From NCBI RefSeq assembly GCF_018130465.1, contig NZ_JAFCKJ010000006.1, positions 124,001 through 188,000 of the forward strand: 64,000 bases of DNA. Reading direction: 5' to 3'. Both the position numbers and the translations under genes were made by a program. The notes under the pieces were generated by a model that saw nothing but the letters and a program-made list of their open reading frames with translations, made no database searches and was not told where the DNA came from. This DNA is from Bradyrhizobium canariense (GTDB taxonomy: Bacteria; Pseudomonadota; Alphaproteobacteria; Rhizobiales; Xanthobacteraceae). Of this stretch, positions 52,700 to 62,232 are shown in pieces. Each line of letters opens with the position of its first letter. The first letter of the stretch is position 1.

Positions 52700-53461
52700 A
52701 TGGCCGATACGATGGGCCACTCGGCGACAGCCAACCGAAACACGTCGGTGGTGGTCAGCTTTTGTCTGCTGGCCATAGCGCCGCAGATTTTCGAATTCAT
52801 CTGGTCGTTCGGGACGATCTTTGGCTGGGGCGCGGGACGCGGCCCGGCCACCGTCGTGATCAGCCACGCCACGGCGCTGCTCGCGGGCGCCCCCGGCGCG
52901 CTGATCGGAGCGATCGGCGGTGACACCAAGAAGGCGTCATCCGATGTGCTGCTGGCGCTGATCTATTCCTATCCGATCTTTGCGGTGGCAATCCTGACGA
53001 TCTTCATGACGATCAGGTCGGCGCAGGACTATGTCGGCGGGATCGTTCTGATGGCGCTCGCCTTGTTCGCGCTGTGGGCTTCCAGCGATTTGCAGGGGAT
53101 GCGCGGCTTCTCCTTCGGCGCCGGCACGGCACCGCGAATGTTTGGCGGGCTGCTCGTCGCACTTGGCGCCGGCATCGCGTTGACGGGACTGCTGACCGAT
53201 GGGCCGGGCATGGCGCACTATGCCTGGCGTGGGCCGCTCTTCGTGATGATCTCGATCGTCTTCTTCGCGCTGGCGATTCGTCCGCTTGGGGTGGTGGTTA
53301 CGGCGTTCACGAGCTTCCTGATCGCGGCGATGGGCACGCATGAGACGCGCTGGGTCGAAGCGATCATCGTCGGCGCCTGCCTGACGCTCGGTTGCGCGCT
53401 GCTCTTCCCCTACGTGCTCGGGCTGCCGATGCCGATGTTCCCGCGCTTCCTGGTTCAGTGA
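52700..53461 (+). CDS. Tripartite tricarboxylate transporter small subunit (TctB-like), extended
   Basis: 253 residues with GGAGGAG before the ATG. The C-terminal 160 residues match TctB, with four membrane helices (DYVGGIVLMALALFALWAS, AGTAPRMFGGLLVALGAGIALTGLL, GPLFVMISIVFFALAIRPLGVVVTAFTSFLIAAM). The N-terminal 80 residues hold extra hydrophobic segments (VVVSFCLLAIAPQIFEFIW, VVISHATALLAGAPGALIGAIGG), not usual in TctB proteins of about 150 residues. The tctA gene follows. Confidence 0.82.
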   Translation: MADTMGHSATANRNTSVVVSFCLLAIAPQIFEFIWSFGTIFGWGAGRGPATVVISHATALLAGAPGALIGAIGGDTKKASSDVLLALIYSYPIFAVAILTIFMTIRSAQDYVGGIVLMALALFALWASSDLQGMRGFSFGAGTAPRMFGGLLVALGAGIALTGLLTDGPGMAHYAWRGPLFVMISIVFFALAIRPLGVVVTAFTSFLIAAMGTHETRWVEAIIVGACLTLGCALLFPYVLGLPMPMFPRFLVQ

Positions 53462-53468
53462 GGGTGTG

Positions 53469-55034
53469 ATGTTCGATCTCTTCCACAATCTGGGCCTCGG
53501 TTTCGGTGTGGTGTTTCAGATCTCCTGGTGGTCACCCTGGTGGCTCTACGGTCTGTCGCTCCCGATCTCGATCAACATTCTCATGTGCCTGATTGGCGCA
53601 TTGGTCGGCACGCTGGTCGGCGTGCTGCCCGGTATCGGCACCGTCGCAACCGTGGCGATGCTCCTGCCAATCACGTTCGGATTGCCGCCGGTCGGCGCGC
53701 TGATCATGCTCGCCGGCATCTATTACGGTGCCCAGTACGGCGGCTCGACCACCTCGATCCTGGTCAACATTCCCGGTGAGGCGACCTCGGTCGTCACGGC
53801 CATCGACGGCCACCAGATGGCGAAGCAGGGCCGTGCCGGCCCGGCGCTGGCGATCGCGGCGATCGGCTCGTTCTTCGCCGGCTGCGTCGCGACCGTGCTC
53901 ATCGCCGTGCTCGGTGCGCCGCTGACCAAGCTCGCGCTGGCGTTCGGTCCGGCCGAATATTTCTCGCTGATGGTGCTCGGTCTGATCTTCGCGGTGGTGC
54001 TGGCCAAGGGCTCGGTGCTGAAGGCGATCGCGATGATCGTGTTCGGCCTGTTGCTGTCGATGGTCGGCTCTGACATCGAGACCGGCGCCTCGCGCATGGC
54101 GTTCAACATTCCGGAGCTCGCCGACGGCCTCGGCTTCGCAACGGTGGCGATGGGCGTGTTTGGTTTCGCCGAGATCATCCGCAACCTCGACGCCGGCGCC
54201 GAGATGAACCGCGATCTCGTGCAGCAGAAGATCACCGGCCTGATGCCGACCAGGAAGGACCTGATCGACTCGGCGCCCGCGATCCTGCGCGGCACCGTGC
54301 TCGGCTCGATCCTCGGCATCCTGCCGGGTGGCGGCGCGGTCATCGCGTCCTTTGCGTCCTACACGCTCGAGAAGAAGATCGCCAAGAACCCGTCGCGGTT
54401 CGGCCGCGGTGCGATCGAGGGCGTGGCGGCGCCGGAAAGCGCCAACAACGCCGCGGCACAGACCTCCTTCATCCCGCTGCTGACGCTCGGCATCCCTCCG
54501 AACGCCGTGATGGCGCTGATGGTGGGCGCGATGACCATCCACGGCATCGTGCCGGGCCCGCAGGTGATGCAGAAGCAGCCGGAGCTGGTCTGGGGCATGA
54601 TTGCCTCGATGTGGATCGGCAATCTGATGCTGATCATCATCAACCTGCCGCTGGTCGGAATCTGGGTGCGGCTGTTGCGCGTTCCCTACCGGCTGATGTT
54701 CCCCTCGATCGTGATCTTCTGCGCGATCGGCATCTACTCGGTGAACAACGCGCCGGTCGACGTCATCCTCGCAGGCGTGTTCGGTCTGGTCGGCTACTGG
54801 CTGATCAAGCACGATTTCGAGCCGGCGCCGCTGCTGCTCGGCATGGTGCTCGGACCGCTGATGGAAGAGAACCTGCGCCGCGCGCTGCTGATCTCGCGCG
54901 GCGACTGGAGCGTGTTCCTGACGCGTCCGCTGTCGGCCGTGCTGCTCGCGATTGCGGCATTCCTGCTCGTGCTCACGGTGCTGCCCGCGTTGCGTGCCAA
55001 GCGCGACGAGGTGTTCACCGAATCCGAGAACTGA
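53469..55034 (+). CDS. Tripartite tricarboxylate transporter large permease (TctA)
   Basis: 521 residues; ATG at 53469 preferred over the GTG at 53466. Family signatures: GTLVGVLPGIGTVATVAMLLPITFGLPPVGALIMLAGIYYGAQYGGSTTSILVNIPGEATSVVTAIDGHQMAKQGRAG near the start, and the second repeat GILPGGGAVIASFASYTLEKK...GVAAPESANNAAAQTSFIPLLTLGIPPNAVMALMVG. It imports a carboxylate with TctB and a periplasmic TctC receptor. No tctC gene is seen in the window, so the receptor must be encoded elsewhere. Confidence 0.94.
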   Translation: MFDLFHNLGLGFGVVFQISWWSPWWLYGLSLPISINILMCLIGALVGTLVGVLPGIGTVATVAMLLPITFGLPPVGALIMLAGIYYGAQYGGSTTSILVNIPGEATSVVTAIDGHQMAKQGRAGPALAIAAIGSFFAGCVATVLIAVLGAPLTKLALAFGPAEYFSLMVLGLIFAVVLAKGSVLKAIAMIVFGLLLSMVGSDIETGASRMAFNIPELADGLGFATVAMGVFGFAEIIRNLDAGAEMNRDLVQQKITGLMPTRKDLIDSAPAILRGTVLGSILGILPGGGAVIASFASYTLEKKIAKNPSRFGRGAIEGVAAPESANNAAAQTSFIPLLTLGIPPNAVMALMVGAMTIHGIVPGPQVMQKQPELVWGMIASMWIGNLMLIIINLPLVGIWVRLLRVPYRLMFPSIVIFCAIGIYSVNNAPVDVILAGVFGLVGYWLIKHDFEPAPLLLGMVLGPLMEENLRRALLISRGDWSVFLTRPLSAVLLAIAAFLLVLTVLPALRAKRDEVFTESEN

Positions 55035-55144
55035 GGGCGACGCGCCTGCGTCGGCGCGCCGTGGCTGGAGCCCGAGCCGGCAAGTTGGCCAGCAAGATCA
55101 ATCTGATAGACGAGGGCGGGACGCCGAGCTCCGCCCCTTGTCGT

Positions 55145-55178
55145 TTGCACCGGGAACGCTCACTTTTCCGGGTATAAT
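55145..55178 (+). promoter_or_regulatory. Possible thyA promoter -10 region
   Basis: TATAAT at 55173-55178 is a perfect -10 hexamer, 79 bases before thyA. The nearest -35-like hexamer TTGCAC (55145-55150) is 22 bases away, longer than usual. Confidence 0.4.
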
Positions 55179-55256
55179 GCGTATGGATGGCGAATCGCCG
55201 CTGTCGCAGCGCGGGGGCGGCCGCTAAGTTCGCCGCCTCCCCAAAGGCTCACGCAC

Positions 55257-56051
55257 ATGCACCAGTATCAGGACCTGCTCGAGCGGATTCTTTCAGACGG
55301 CGCCGAAAAGACCGACCGGACCGGCACCGGCACGCTGTCGGTGTTCGGCCATCAGATGCGCTTCAACTTGTCCGCCGGTTTTCCGATGCTGACCACCAAG
55401 CGCCTGCCGCTGAAGGCGATCGTGCATGAGCTGTTGTGGTTCCTGAAGGGCGATACCAACATCAAATATCTGCGCGACAACGGCGTCACCATCTGGGACG
55501 AGTGGGCCGACGCCAATGGCGATCTCGGCCCCGTCTACGGCCATCAGTGGCGCTCCTGGCCCGCACCGGACGGACGCAGCATCGATCAGATCGCCAACGT
55601 GATCGACATGATCAAGCGCAATCCGGACTCGCGCCGCCTGATCGTCTCGGCCTGGAATCCGGCCGAGGTCGACAAGATGGCGCTGCCGCCGTGCCACTGC
55701 CTGTTCCAGTTCTACGTCGCCAACGGCAAGCTGTCGTGCCAGCTCTATCAGCGCTCGGCCGACGTGTTCCTCGGCGTGCCCTTCAACATCGCCTCCTACG
55801 CGCTGCTCACCATGATGGTGGCGCAGGTCACGGGCCTGAAGCCCGGCGACTTCGTGCATTCGTTCGGTGACACCCATCTCTATTCCAACCATCTGGAGCA
55901 GGCGAAGCTCCAGCTCACGCGCTCGCCGCGCGTGCTGCCGGTGATGCGGATCGCCCCCGACGTGAAGGACATCTTCTCCTTCCGTTACGAGGACTTTGAG
56001 CTCGTCGGCTACGATCCGCATCCGCACATCAAGGCCGCGGTCGCGGTCTGA
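55257..56051 (+). CDS. thyA: Thymidylate synthase
   Basis: 264 residues, the same length as E. coli ThyA. Catalytic Cys146 is in LPPCHC. Other landmarks: [74 protein letters not shown]. It converts dUMP to dTMP using methylene-tetrahydrofolate in the cytoplasm. It forms an operon with a GNAT gene and folA, which regenerates the folate it oxidises. Confidence 0.98.
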   Translation: MHQYQDLLERILSDGAEKTDRTGTGTLSVFGHQMRFNLSAGFPMLTTKRLPLKAIVHELLWFLKGDTNIKYLRDNGVTIWDEWADANGDLGPVYGHQWRSWPAPDGRSIDQIANVIDMIKRNPDSRRLIVSAWNPAEVDKMALPPCHCLFQFYVANGKLSCQLYQRSADVFLGVPFNIASYALLTMMVAQVTGLKPGDFVHSFGDTHLYSNHLEQAKLQLTRSPRVLPVMRIAPDVKDIFSFRYEDFELVGYDPHPHIKAAVAV

Positions 56052-56056
56052 CGCCG

Positions 56057-56542
56057 ATGTCGCTCAATATCCGCAGTGCGCAGCCTGGAGAAGCCGGGCT
56101 CGTTCTTGCTTTCATCCGCGAGCTTGCCGAGTACGAAAAGCTTTCGCACGAGGTCGAGGCGACCGAGGCGATGATCGCCGACGCACTCTTCGGCGAGCGA
56201 CCGCAGGTCCATTGCGCCCTTGCCGAGTGGAACGGCGAGCCGGTCGGCTTCGCGGTGTGGTTTGCGAATTTCTCCACGTTCAGCGGCCGCCACGGCATCT
56301 ATCTCGAAGATTTGTATGTGCGGCCGTCGCATCGGGGCAGGGGCCTCGGCAAGGCTCTGCTCGTGCACCTTGCCAGGGAATGCGTCGAGAACGGCTGGTC
56401 GCGGCTGCAATGGGCGGTGCTCGACTGGAACGCGCCGTCGATCGCGTTCTACAAATCGCTTGGTGCCGTCATGCTGGACGACTGGACGCTGTGCCGCGTC
56501 ACCGGGCCTGCGCTGAGCCGGCTTGCCGGGAGCGCGTCCTGA
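56057..56542 (+). CDS. GNAT N-acetyltransferase
   Basis: 161 residues. The acetyl-CoA loop is typical of the diamine-acetyltransferase branch: GIYLEDLYVRPSHRGRGLGKALLVHLA, followed by WAVLDWNAPSIAFYKSLGA. The start is 5 bases after thyA and its stop overlaps the folA start (TGATG). The acetyl acceptor is not known; the position between thyA and folA recurs in related bacteria as far as I recall. Confidence 0.9.
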   Translation: MSLNIRSAQPGEAGLVLAFIRELAEYEKLSHEVEATEAMIADALFGERPQVHCALAEWNGEPVGFAVWFANFSTFSGRHGIYLEDLYVRPSHRGRGLGKALLVHLARECVENGWSRLQWAVLDWNAPSIAFYKSLGAVMLDDWTLCRVTGPALSRLAGSAS

Positions 56543-57051
56543 TGGAAATCGTCTTCGTGGTGGCGATCGCGGAGAACGGCGTCATCGGCGCCGGCAACGC
56601 GATGCCGTGGCGAATGAAATCCGACATGGCGCGCTTCAAGGCGCTCACCATCGGCAAGCCCGTGATCATGGGCCGCAAGACCTTCGAATCCCTGCCCCGG
56701 CCGCTTCCGGGCCGCACCAACATCGTGATCACGCGCGATGCGGATTATCGCGCCGCTGGTGCCATTGTCACGACATCGGCCGCGGATGCAGGCGCGGTCG
56801 CACTTGGCGATGCCCTGCGGCGTTCGGTCGCCGAGATCGCCGTGATTGGCGGCGCCGAAATCTATTGGCAATGGCTCGATCGCGCCGATCGCCTCGAAAT
56901 CACTGAAGTGCATGCGCGCCCCGAAGGCGACACGCATTTCGACATCGACAGGGCAGAGTGGGATGAGGTTGAGCGCATCCGTCATCCTGCTGGCCCCCAC
57001 GACAGCGCCGACTACTCCTATGTGACATATCGTCGGCGGGCGGGCCATTAA
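56542..57051 (+). CDS. folA: Dihydrofolate reductase
   Basis: 169 residues. Landmarks: IVFVVAIAENGVIGAGNAMPWRMKSDMARFKALT, the NADPH-binding GRKTFESLPRPLPGR and VIGGAEIYWQWL. It lacks any long insertion. It reduces dihydrofolate to tetrahydrofolate. The ATG overlaps the GNAT stop. Confidence 0.96.
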   Translation: MEIVFVVAIAENGVIGAGNAMPWRMKSDMARFKALTIGKPVIMGRKTFESLPRPLPGRTNIVITRDADYRAAGAIVTTSAADAGAVALGDALRRSVAEIAVIGGAEIYWQWLDRADRLEITEVHARPEGDTHFDIDRAEWDEVERIRHPAGPHDSADYSYVTYRRRAGH

Positions 57052-57120
57052 CTGCATTTGCCAATGTTAACATTGACTTTTCTGCCCCCAAGCTTAGCTC
57101 GGAGGGCGGCGAGGGCTGCG

Positions 57121-57149
57121 TTGTAAGGGACCTGCCTGTCCCCTATAAA
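57121..57149 (+). promoter_or_regulatory. Probable hflKC promoter
   Basis: TTGTAA (57121-57126), a 17-base spacer, then TATAAA (57144-57149), about 57 bases before the hflK start. This is a good housekeeping-type promoter. A perfect AATGTTAACATT palindrome lies upstream at 57063-57074. Confidence 0.6.
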
Positions 57150-57205
57150 GCCGGACCGGACAAAGCGGGCGGGGGGCGATTTCACCCTGCCGAGGAGAGC
57201 GTCGA

Positions 57206-58342
57206 ATGCCGTGGAAGAATCAGGGCGGTGGCCCATGGGGCTCGGGTCCGAAGGGGCCATGGGGCAACGGCCCGCAACCGGTCGGGCCGAGGCCGCCGGA
57301 TCTGGAAGACCTTCTGCGTCGCGGCCAGGACCGCCTCCAGCAGATCATGCCGGGCGGCTATTTCTCCGGCATCGGCATCACGCTGATCGTGCTGCTGATC
57401 GTCGCATTCTGGCTGCTGTCGGGCTTCTTCCGGGTTCAGTCCGAAGAGCTCGGCGTCGTGCTGCGCTTCGGCAAGCATGTCCGCACCGTGGATCCCGGCC
57501 TGAACTATCATCTGCCCTATCCGATCGAGACAGTGCTGCTGCCAAAGGCATTGCGCGTTTCCACCATCTCCATCGGCATGACGCTGATCGACGATCCGGC
57601 GCGGCGCGGCCGTTCCATTCGTGACGTGCCGGAAGAGAGCCTGATGCTGACCGGCGACGAGAACATCGTCGACGTCGACTTCACCGTGCTCTGGCGCATC
57701 AAGCCCAACGGCGTCGGCGATTTCCTCTTCAACATCCAGAATCCCGAAGGCACCGTGAAGGCGGTCGCCGAGAGTTCGATGCGCGAGGTGATCGGCCGCT
57801 CGCAGATCCAGCCGATCCTGACCGGCGCGCGCAACGTCACCGAACAGGGCGTGCAGGAACTGATCCAGAAGACCCTGGACACCTACGGCGCCGGCATTCA
57901 GATCAGCCAGGTGCAAATGCAGAAGGTCGACCCGCCGGCGCAGGTGATCGACGCCTTCCGCGACGTCCAGGCGGCGCGCGCCAATCTCGAGCAGCTGCAG
58001 AACGAGGCGCAGACCTATGCCAACCAGGTCGTGCCGCAGTCACGCGGACGTGCGGCGCAGATCATGCAGGCCGCCGAAGGCTACAGGGAGCAGACGGTCG
58101 CCGAGGCCAAGGGCCAGAGCTCGCGCTTCCTGAAGGTTTACGAGGAATACAAGAAGGCGCCCGACGTGACGCGTGAACGGATTTATCTGGAGACGATGGA
58201 GCGCGTGCTCGGCGGCTCGGAAAAGCTCATCTATGACGGCGGCCAGTCGGGCCAGGGCGTCGTGCCTTATCTGCCGCTCAGCGAATTGACGACCAAACGG
58301 CCGCCTGCAACCGGCCAGCAGACGACCGGAGGCAACCGATGA
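57206..58342 (+). CDS. hflK: FtsH protease modulator HflK
   Basis: 378 residues, GAGGAG upstream. A Gly/Pro-rich cytoplasmic N-terminus (GGGPWGSGPKGPWGNGP) precedes one membrane helix (GIGITLIVLLIVAFWLLSGFF). The SPFH domain follows (VQSEELGVVLRFGKHVRTVDPGLNYHLPYP) and then a coiled-coil region (EQLQNEAQTYANQVVPQSRGRAAQIMQAAEGY). With HflC it forms a large periplasmic cage around FtsH. Overlaps hflC by four bases. Confidence 0.96.
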   Translation: MPWKNQGGGPWGSGPKGPWGNGPQPVGPRPPDLEDLLRRGQDRLQQIMPGGYFSGIGITLIVLLIVAFWLLSGFFRVQSEELGVVLRFGKHVRTVDPGLNYHLPYPIETVLLPKALRVSTISIGMTLIDDPARRGRSIRDVPEESLMLTGDENIVDVDFTVLWRIKPNGVGDFLFNIQNPEGTVKAVAESSMREVIGRSQIQPILTGARNVTEQGVQELIQKTLDTYGAGIQISQVQMQKVDPPAQVIDAFRDVQAARANLEQLQNEAQTYANQVVPQSRGRAAQIMQAAEGYREQTVAEAKGQSSRFLKVYEEYKKAPDVTRERIYLETMERVLGGSEKLIYDGGQSGQGVVPYLPLSELTTKRPPATGQQTTGGNR

Positions 58343-59235
58343 GGTCTCCAGTTACAGGCATCGTCACGCTGCTCGGACTCCTGCTCGTCGTGATCGTGGG
58401 CTACATGTCCCTGTTCACGGTGGCGCAGACCGAGCAGACCATCGTGCTGCAGTTCGGCAAGCCCGTCGACGTCGTCACCGATCCCGGCCTGCACTTCAAG
58501 GCGCCGTGGAATTCGGTGATCAACATCGACAAGCGCATCCTCGATCTGGAGAACCCGTCGCAGGAAGCGATCGCGTCCGACCAGAAGCGCCTGGTGGTCG
58601 ACGCCTTCGCACGCTACCGCATCAAGGACGCGCTGCGCTTCTATCAAAGCATCGGCTCGATCCAGGCCGCCAACATCCAGCTCACCACGCTCTTGAACGC
58701 GGCGCTGCGCCGCGTGCTCGGCGAGGTCACCTTCATCAACGTGGTCCGCGACGATCGCGAGAAGCTGATGCAGCGCATTCGTGATCAGCTCGACCACGAG
58801 GCCGACGGCTACGGCATCCAGGTGGTCGACGTCCGGATCCGCCGCGCCGATTTGCCGGAGCAGAACAGCCAGGCGGTCTATCAGCGCATGAAGACGGAGC
58901 GCGAGCGCGAAGCCGCCGAGTTCCGCGCGCAGGGCGGCCAGAAGGCACAGGAGATCCGCTCCAAGGCCGACCGCGAGGCGACCGTGATCGAGGCAGAAGC
59001 AAGGTCGCTGGCCGAGCAGACGCGCGGCGTCGGCGATGCCGAGCGCAACCGGCTGTTCGCCGAAGCCTACGGCCAGGATGCGGAGTTCTTCGCCTTCTAC
59101 CGCTCGATGACCGCCTATGAGAACGGGCTGCGTGCGAACGATACCCGCTTCCTGCTGCGGCCGGACTCGGATTTCTTCCGGTTCTTTGGTAACCCGTCCG
59201 GCAAGACGGCGACCACGACGCCAGCGAAGCCGTAA
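58339..59235 (+). CDS. hflC: FtsH protease modulator HflC
   Basis: 298 residues. One N-terminal membrane helix (GIVTLLGLLLVVIVGYMSLFTV) and an SPFH domain (VAQTEQTIVLQFGKPVDVVTDPGLHFKAPW), then the coiled coil with RREAAEFRAQGGQKAQEIRSKADREATVIEAEA-like sequence. It partners HflK; the start overlaps the hflK stop. Confidence 0.96.
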   Translation: MRSPVTGIVTLLGLLLVVIVGYMSLFTVAQTEQTIVLQFGKPVDVVTDPGLHFKAPWNSVINIDKRILDLENPSQEAIASDQKRLVVDAFARYRIKDALRFYQSIGSIQAANIQLTTLLNAALRRVLGEVTFINVVRDDREKLMQRIRDQLDHEADGYGIQVVDVRIRRADLPEQNSQAVYQRMKTEREREAAEFRAQGGQKAQEIRSKADREATVIEAEARSLAEQTRGVGDAERNRLFAEAYGQDAEFFAFYRSMTAYENGLRANDTRFLLRPDSDFFRFFGNPSGKTATTTPAKP

Positions 59236-59306
59236 GCTAGACGAGGACGGCAGGTCTGGCCGCCCTTCGTCCAGACAAGAACAGCACAACGGGAGGTTCC
59301 AATCCG

Positions 59307-59513
59307 ATGAGGTCCATTGCGTTCGCCGACTTCCTCATCGGTTTGGGCATCCTGTTCGTACTGGAAGGCTTGATGTTCGCGGCCAGTCCGGCCTGGATGC
59401 GCAAGGCCATGAAAAGCGCCATGGCCACACCGGACAATGTCCTGCGCGCGGTCGGCATTGGTTCGGCCGTGGTCGGCCTGGTCCTGATCTGGGTTATGCG
59501 ACGTCCAATTTAG
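59307..59513 (+). CDS. DUF2065 (YjeT-like) small membrane protein
   Basis: 68 residues with two membrane helices: FADFLIGLGILFVLEGLMFAASPAWMRK and VLRAVGIGSAVVGLVLIWVMRR. The gene regularly sits after hflC in proteobacteria (yjeT in E. coli). Function unknown. Confidence 0.88.
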   Translation: MRSIAFADFLIGLGILFVLEGLMFAASPAWMRKAMKSAMATPDNVLRAVGIGSAVVGLVLIWVMRRPI

Positions 59514-59656
59514 CCGTCGCGCCAACGCCAAAGTGAAGGCGAGGGACGGGTTTTCGCCTTATTATACAGGTTTGAGGCCCGTTAAGGTCCGCGCTTGCGC
59601 CGTCCCCCCGTTCGAGCGCAGTCTTGACGCCGAATCCTTGTTTTCTGGAGATCACA

Positions 59657-61156
59657 ATGACCGCTGCCACCATTGCCCCGACCCGTTTGCGCTTAGGGCT
59701 GGCCGCGCTCGCCGTTGGCGCTTTCAGCGCATTCGGCGCACCGGCCTATGCGCGCGGACCGGACGGCATCGCCGATGTCGCCGAGAAGGTGATCGACGCG
59801 GTCGTCAACATCTCGACCTCGCAGACCGTCGAAGCCAAGGGTGGCGGCGGCGGCAATGCCATGCCGCAACTGCCGCCCGGCTCGCCCTTCGAGGAGTTCT
59901 TCGACGACTTCTTCAAGAATCGCAAGGGTCCCGGCGGCGGCAGCAAGGGCGGCGAGAACGGCCAGGCGCCGCGCAAGACCAACTCGCTCGGAAGTGGCTT
60001 CATCATCGACACATCAGGCGTCGTCGTCACCAACAACCACGTCATCGCGGACGCCGACGAGATCAACGTCATCCTCAACGACGGCACCAAGATCAAGGCC
60101 GATCTGGTCGGCGTCGACAAGAAGACCGACCTTGCCGTGCTGAAGTTCAAGCCGCCGAAGCCGCTGGTGTCGGTGAAGTTCGGCGATTCCGACAAGCTGC
60201 GCCTCGGCGACTGGGTCGTCGCGATCGGCAATCCTTTCAGCCTCGGCGGCACCGTGACGGCCGGTATCGTCTCGGCGAAGAACCGTGACATCTCGTCAGG
60301 TCCCTACGACAGCTACATTCAGACCGACGCCTCCATCAACCGCGGCAATTCCGGCGGTCCGCTGTTCAACCTCGATGGCGACGTCATCGGCGTCAACACA
60401 CTGATCATCTCGCCCTCCGGCGGCTCGATCGGCATCGGTTTCGCCGTACCGTCGAAGACGGTCGCGGGTGTCGTCGACCAGCTGCGCCAATTCGGCGAAT
60501 TGCGCCGCGGCTGGCTGGGCGTGCGCATCCAGAGCGTCACCGACGAGATCGCCGAGAGCCTCAACATCAAGCCGCCGCGCGGCGCGCTGGTGGCCGGCGT
60601 CGACGACAAGGGCCCGGCCAAACCGGCCGGCATCGAGCCCGGCGACGTCGTCGTCAAGTTCGACGGCAAGGACGTCAAGGACCCGAAGGATCTCTCTCGC
60701 GTGGTCGCCGACACGGCAGTCGGCAAGGAGGTCGACGTCGTCGTCATCCGCAAGGGGCAGGAGGAGACCAAGAAGGTCACGCTCGGCCGGTTGCAGGATC
60801 CCGACAAGGTGCAGGCCGCAGTGAAGACCGACGAGCCCGCGCCTGAAAAGACTGTGACGCAGAAGGCGCTCGGCCTCGATCTCGCGGCGTTGAGCAAGGA
60901 TCTGCGTACGCGCTACAAGATCAAGGATACGGTCAAGGGCGTGGTCGTAACCAATGTCGACGCCAATTCGGATGCCGCCGAGAAGCGCCTCTCCGCCGGA
61001 GACGTCATCGTCGAGGTGGCGCAGGAGGCCGTTTCCAGCGGCGCCGACATCCAGAAGCGCGTCGACCAGCTCAAGAAGGACGGCAAGAAGTCGGTGCTGC
61101 TGCTGGTGTCGAACGCCGACGGCGAGCTGCGCTTCGTGGCGTTGAGCGTGCAGTAA
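59657..61156 (+). CDS. degP: Periplasmic serine protease of the DegP/MucD type
   Basis: 499 residues from the ATG at 59657 (GGAG upstream); the frame is open to 59624. Signal peptide ending APAYAR. Catalytic triad His128 (NNHVIA), Asp158 (TDLAVLK), Ser232 (GNSGGP). Two PDZ domains follow (GWLGVRIQSVTDEIAESL..., and GVVVTNVDANSDAAEKRL...). An LA-loop rich in Gly (GGGSKGGENGQ) precedes the protease domain. It degrades or refolds damaged envelope proteins. Placement after hflKC links two envelope quality-control systems. Confidence 0.94.
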   Translation: MTAATIAPTRLRLGLAALAVGAFSAFGAPAYARGPDGIADVAEKVIDAVVNISTSQTVEAKGGGGGNAMPQLPPGSPFEEFFDDFFKNRKGPGGGSKGGENGQAPRKTNSLGSGFIIDTSGVVVTNNHVIADADEINVILNDGTKIKADLVGVDKKTDLAVLKFKPPKPLVSVKFGDSDKLRLGDWVVAIGNPFSLGGTVTAGIVSAKNRDISSGPYDSYIQTDASINRGNSGGPLFNLDGDVIGVNTLIISPSGGSIGIGFAVPSKTVAGVVDQLRQFGELRRGWLGVRIQSVTDEIAESLNIKPPRGALVAGVDDKGPAKPAGIEPGDVVVKFDGKDVKDPKDLSRVVADTAVGKEVDVVVIRKGQEETKKVTLGRLQDPDKVQAAVKTDEPAPEKTVTQKALGLDLAALSKDLRTRYKIKDTVKGVVVTNVDANSDAAEKRLSAGDVIVEVAQEAVSSGADIQKRVDQLKKDGKKSVLLLVSNADGELRFVALSVQ

Positions 61157-61185
61157 GGCACGCTGCTGCCTCATACACCGCTGTC

Positions 61186-61207
61186 ATGCCCCGCGAAAGC
61201 GGGGCAT
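61186..61207. repeat. Hairpin of an extragenic repeat between convergent genes
   Basis: ATGCCCCGC-GAAA-GCGGGGCAT is a perfect nine-pair stem with a GAAA tetraloop. With the following GGCATCCAGTACGC...CTGGAT (to about 61260) it matches, from memory, a dispersed Bradyrhizobium repeat. It lies between the ends of degP and serB and may stop transcription from both sides. Confidence 0.75.
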
Positions 61208-61315
61208 CCAGTACGCTGCGGCTCTTCGGTTCCAGCGTCGCCGCCTTTGGAATCCTGGATCACGCAGTTCAGTGCGCGATTGCGCAAAAGGCGGGTTACG
61301 ACGGCGGAGAGGACA

Positions 61316-62221
61316 CTACGCCTCCACGAACTCCTCGCGCCGATACCCCTGCGCATACAGCAGCGCGGTGAGGTCGCCATGATCGATCCGCGCCGCCGCA
61401 GCCGCGGCCACCGCAGGCTTGGCATGATACGCCACGCCGAGCCCCGCCGCCTGGATCATCGCGAGATCATTGGCGCCGTCGCCGACCGCCAGCGAGTCGA
61501 TGTCGTCGAGATCGAACGACTCCATCAGATCCACCAGGGTCGCGAGCTTTGCCGCGCGCCCCAAAATCGGCTCCTTCACCTCGCCGGTGAACTTGCCGTC
61601 GCGGACGACGAGCTCGTTGGCGCGGTTCTCCTGGAAGCCGATCTTGGCGGCGACCGCGCTGGTGAACAGCGTGAAGCCGCCGGAGACAAGACAGGCATAG
61701 GCGCCATGGGCGCGCATGGTCGCGACCAGTTCGCGGCCACCCGGCGTCAGCGTAATGCGCTTGGCCAGCACCTCGTCGACGGCACTGGCAGGGAGGTCCT
61801 TGAGCAGCGCAACGCGCTCGCGCAGCGCCGGCTCGAACTCGACCTCGCCGCGCATCGCGCGTTCGGTGATGGCGGCCACATGGGCCTTCACCCCGACGAA
61901 ATCGGCGAGCTCGTCGATGCATTCCTGGCCGATCATGGTGGAATCCATGTCGGCGAGAAAAAGCTTCTTGCGCCGGAAGCCGACTGGCTGCACGACGATG
62001 TCGATGGGCAGGTCGCCACGAAGCTCGCCAAGCCGCTGTTCGATGGCGTGACGGTCGCCGTCGAGGTTACTGTCGGCGCCGAAGGGGATGTCGACTGCAA
62101 CCCCGTCGAACAGCCAGTGCGCGGGAGCTGCCTGAGGCAGCACGGCGCGGGCGCCGTCGACGATGGTCGAGTCGAGCGCGGGATTATTCGGGTTGCAGAT
62201 CAGCGTGGCGACGAGGGACAT
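61316..62221 (-). CDS. serB: Phosphoserine phosphatase
   Basis: 301 residues. A regulatory-like N-terminal domain (1-83) precedes the HAD phosphatase: motif I FLADMDST (Asp91 nucleophile, Asp93), motif II LVSGGFT, motif III Lys in GRAAKLATL, and motif [13 protein letters not shown]. It makes L-serine from phosphoserine, the last step of serine synthesis. Its start codon lies 11 bases from that of miaA on the other strand. Confidence 0.95.
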   Translation of the reverse strand: MSLVATLICNPNNPALDSTIVDGARAVLPQAAPAHWLFDGVAVDIPFGADSNLDGDRHAIEQRLGELRGDLPIDIVVQPVGFRRKKLFLADMDSTMIGQECIDELADFVGVKAHVAAITERAMRGEVEFEPALRERVALLKDLPASAVDEVLAKRITLTPGGRELVATMRAHGAYACLVSGGFTLFTSAVAAKIGFQENRANELVVRDGKFTGEVKEPILGRAAKLATLVDLMESFDLDDIDSLAVGDGANDLAMIQAAGLGVAYHAKPAVAAAAAARIDHGDLTALLYAQGYRREEFVEA

Positions 62222-62232
62222 TTGAGGTTTTC

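Noticed and set aside
57063-57074. AATGTTAACATT palindrome upstream of hflK as an operator
   Set aside because: Only 12 bases, AT-rich, with no second copy or neighbouring regulator; mentioned only with the promoter.
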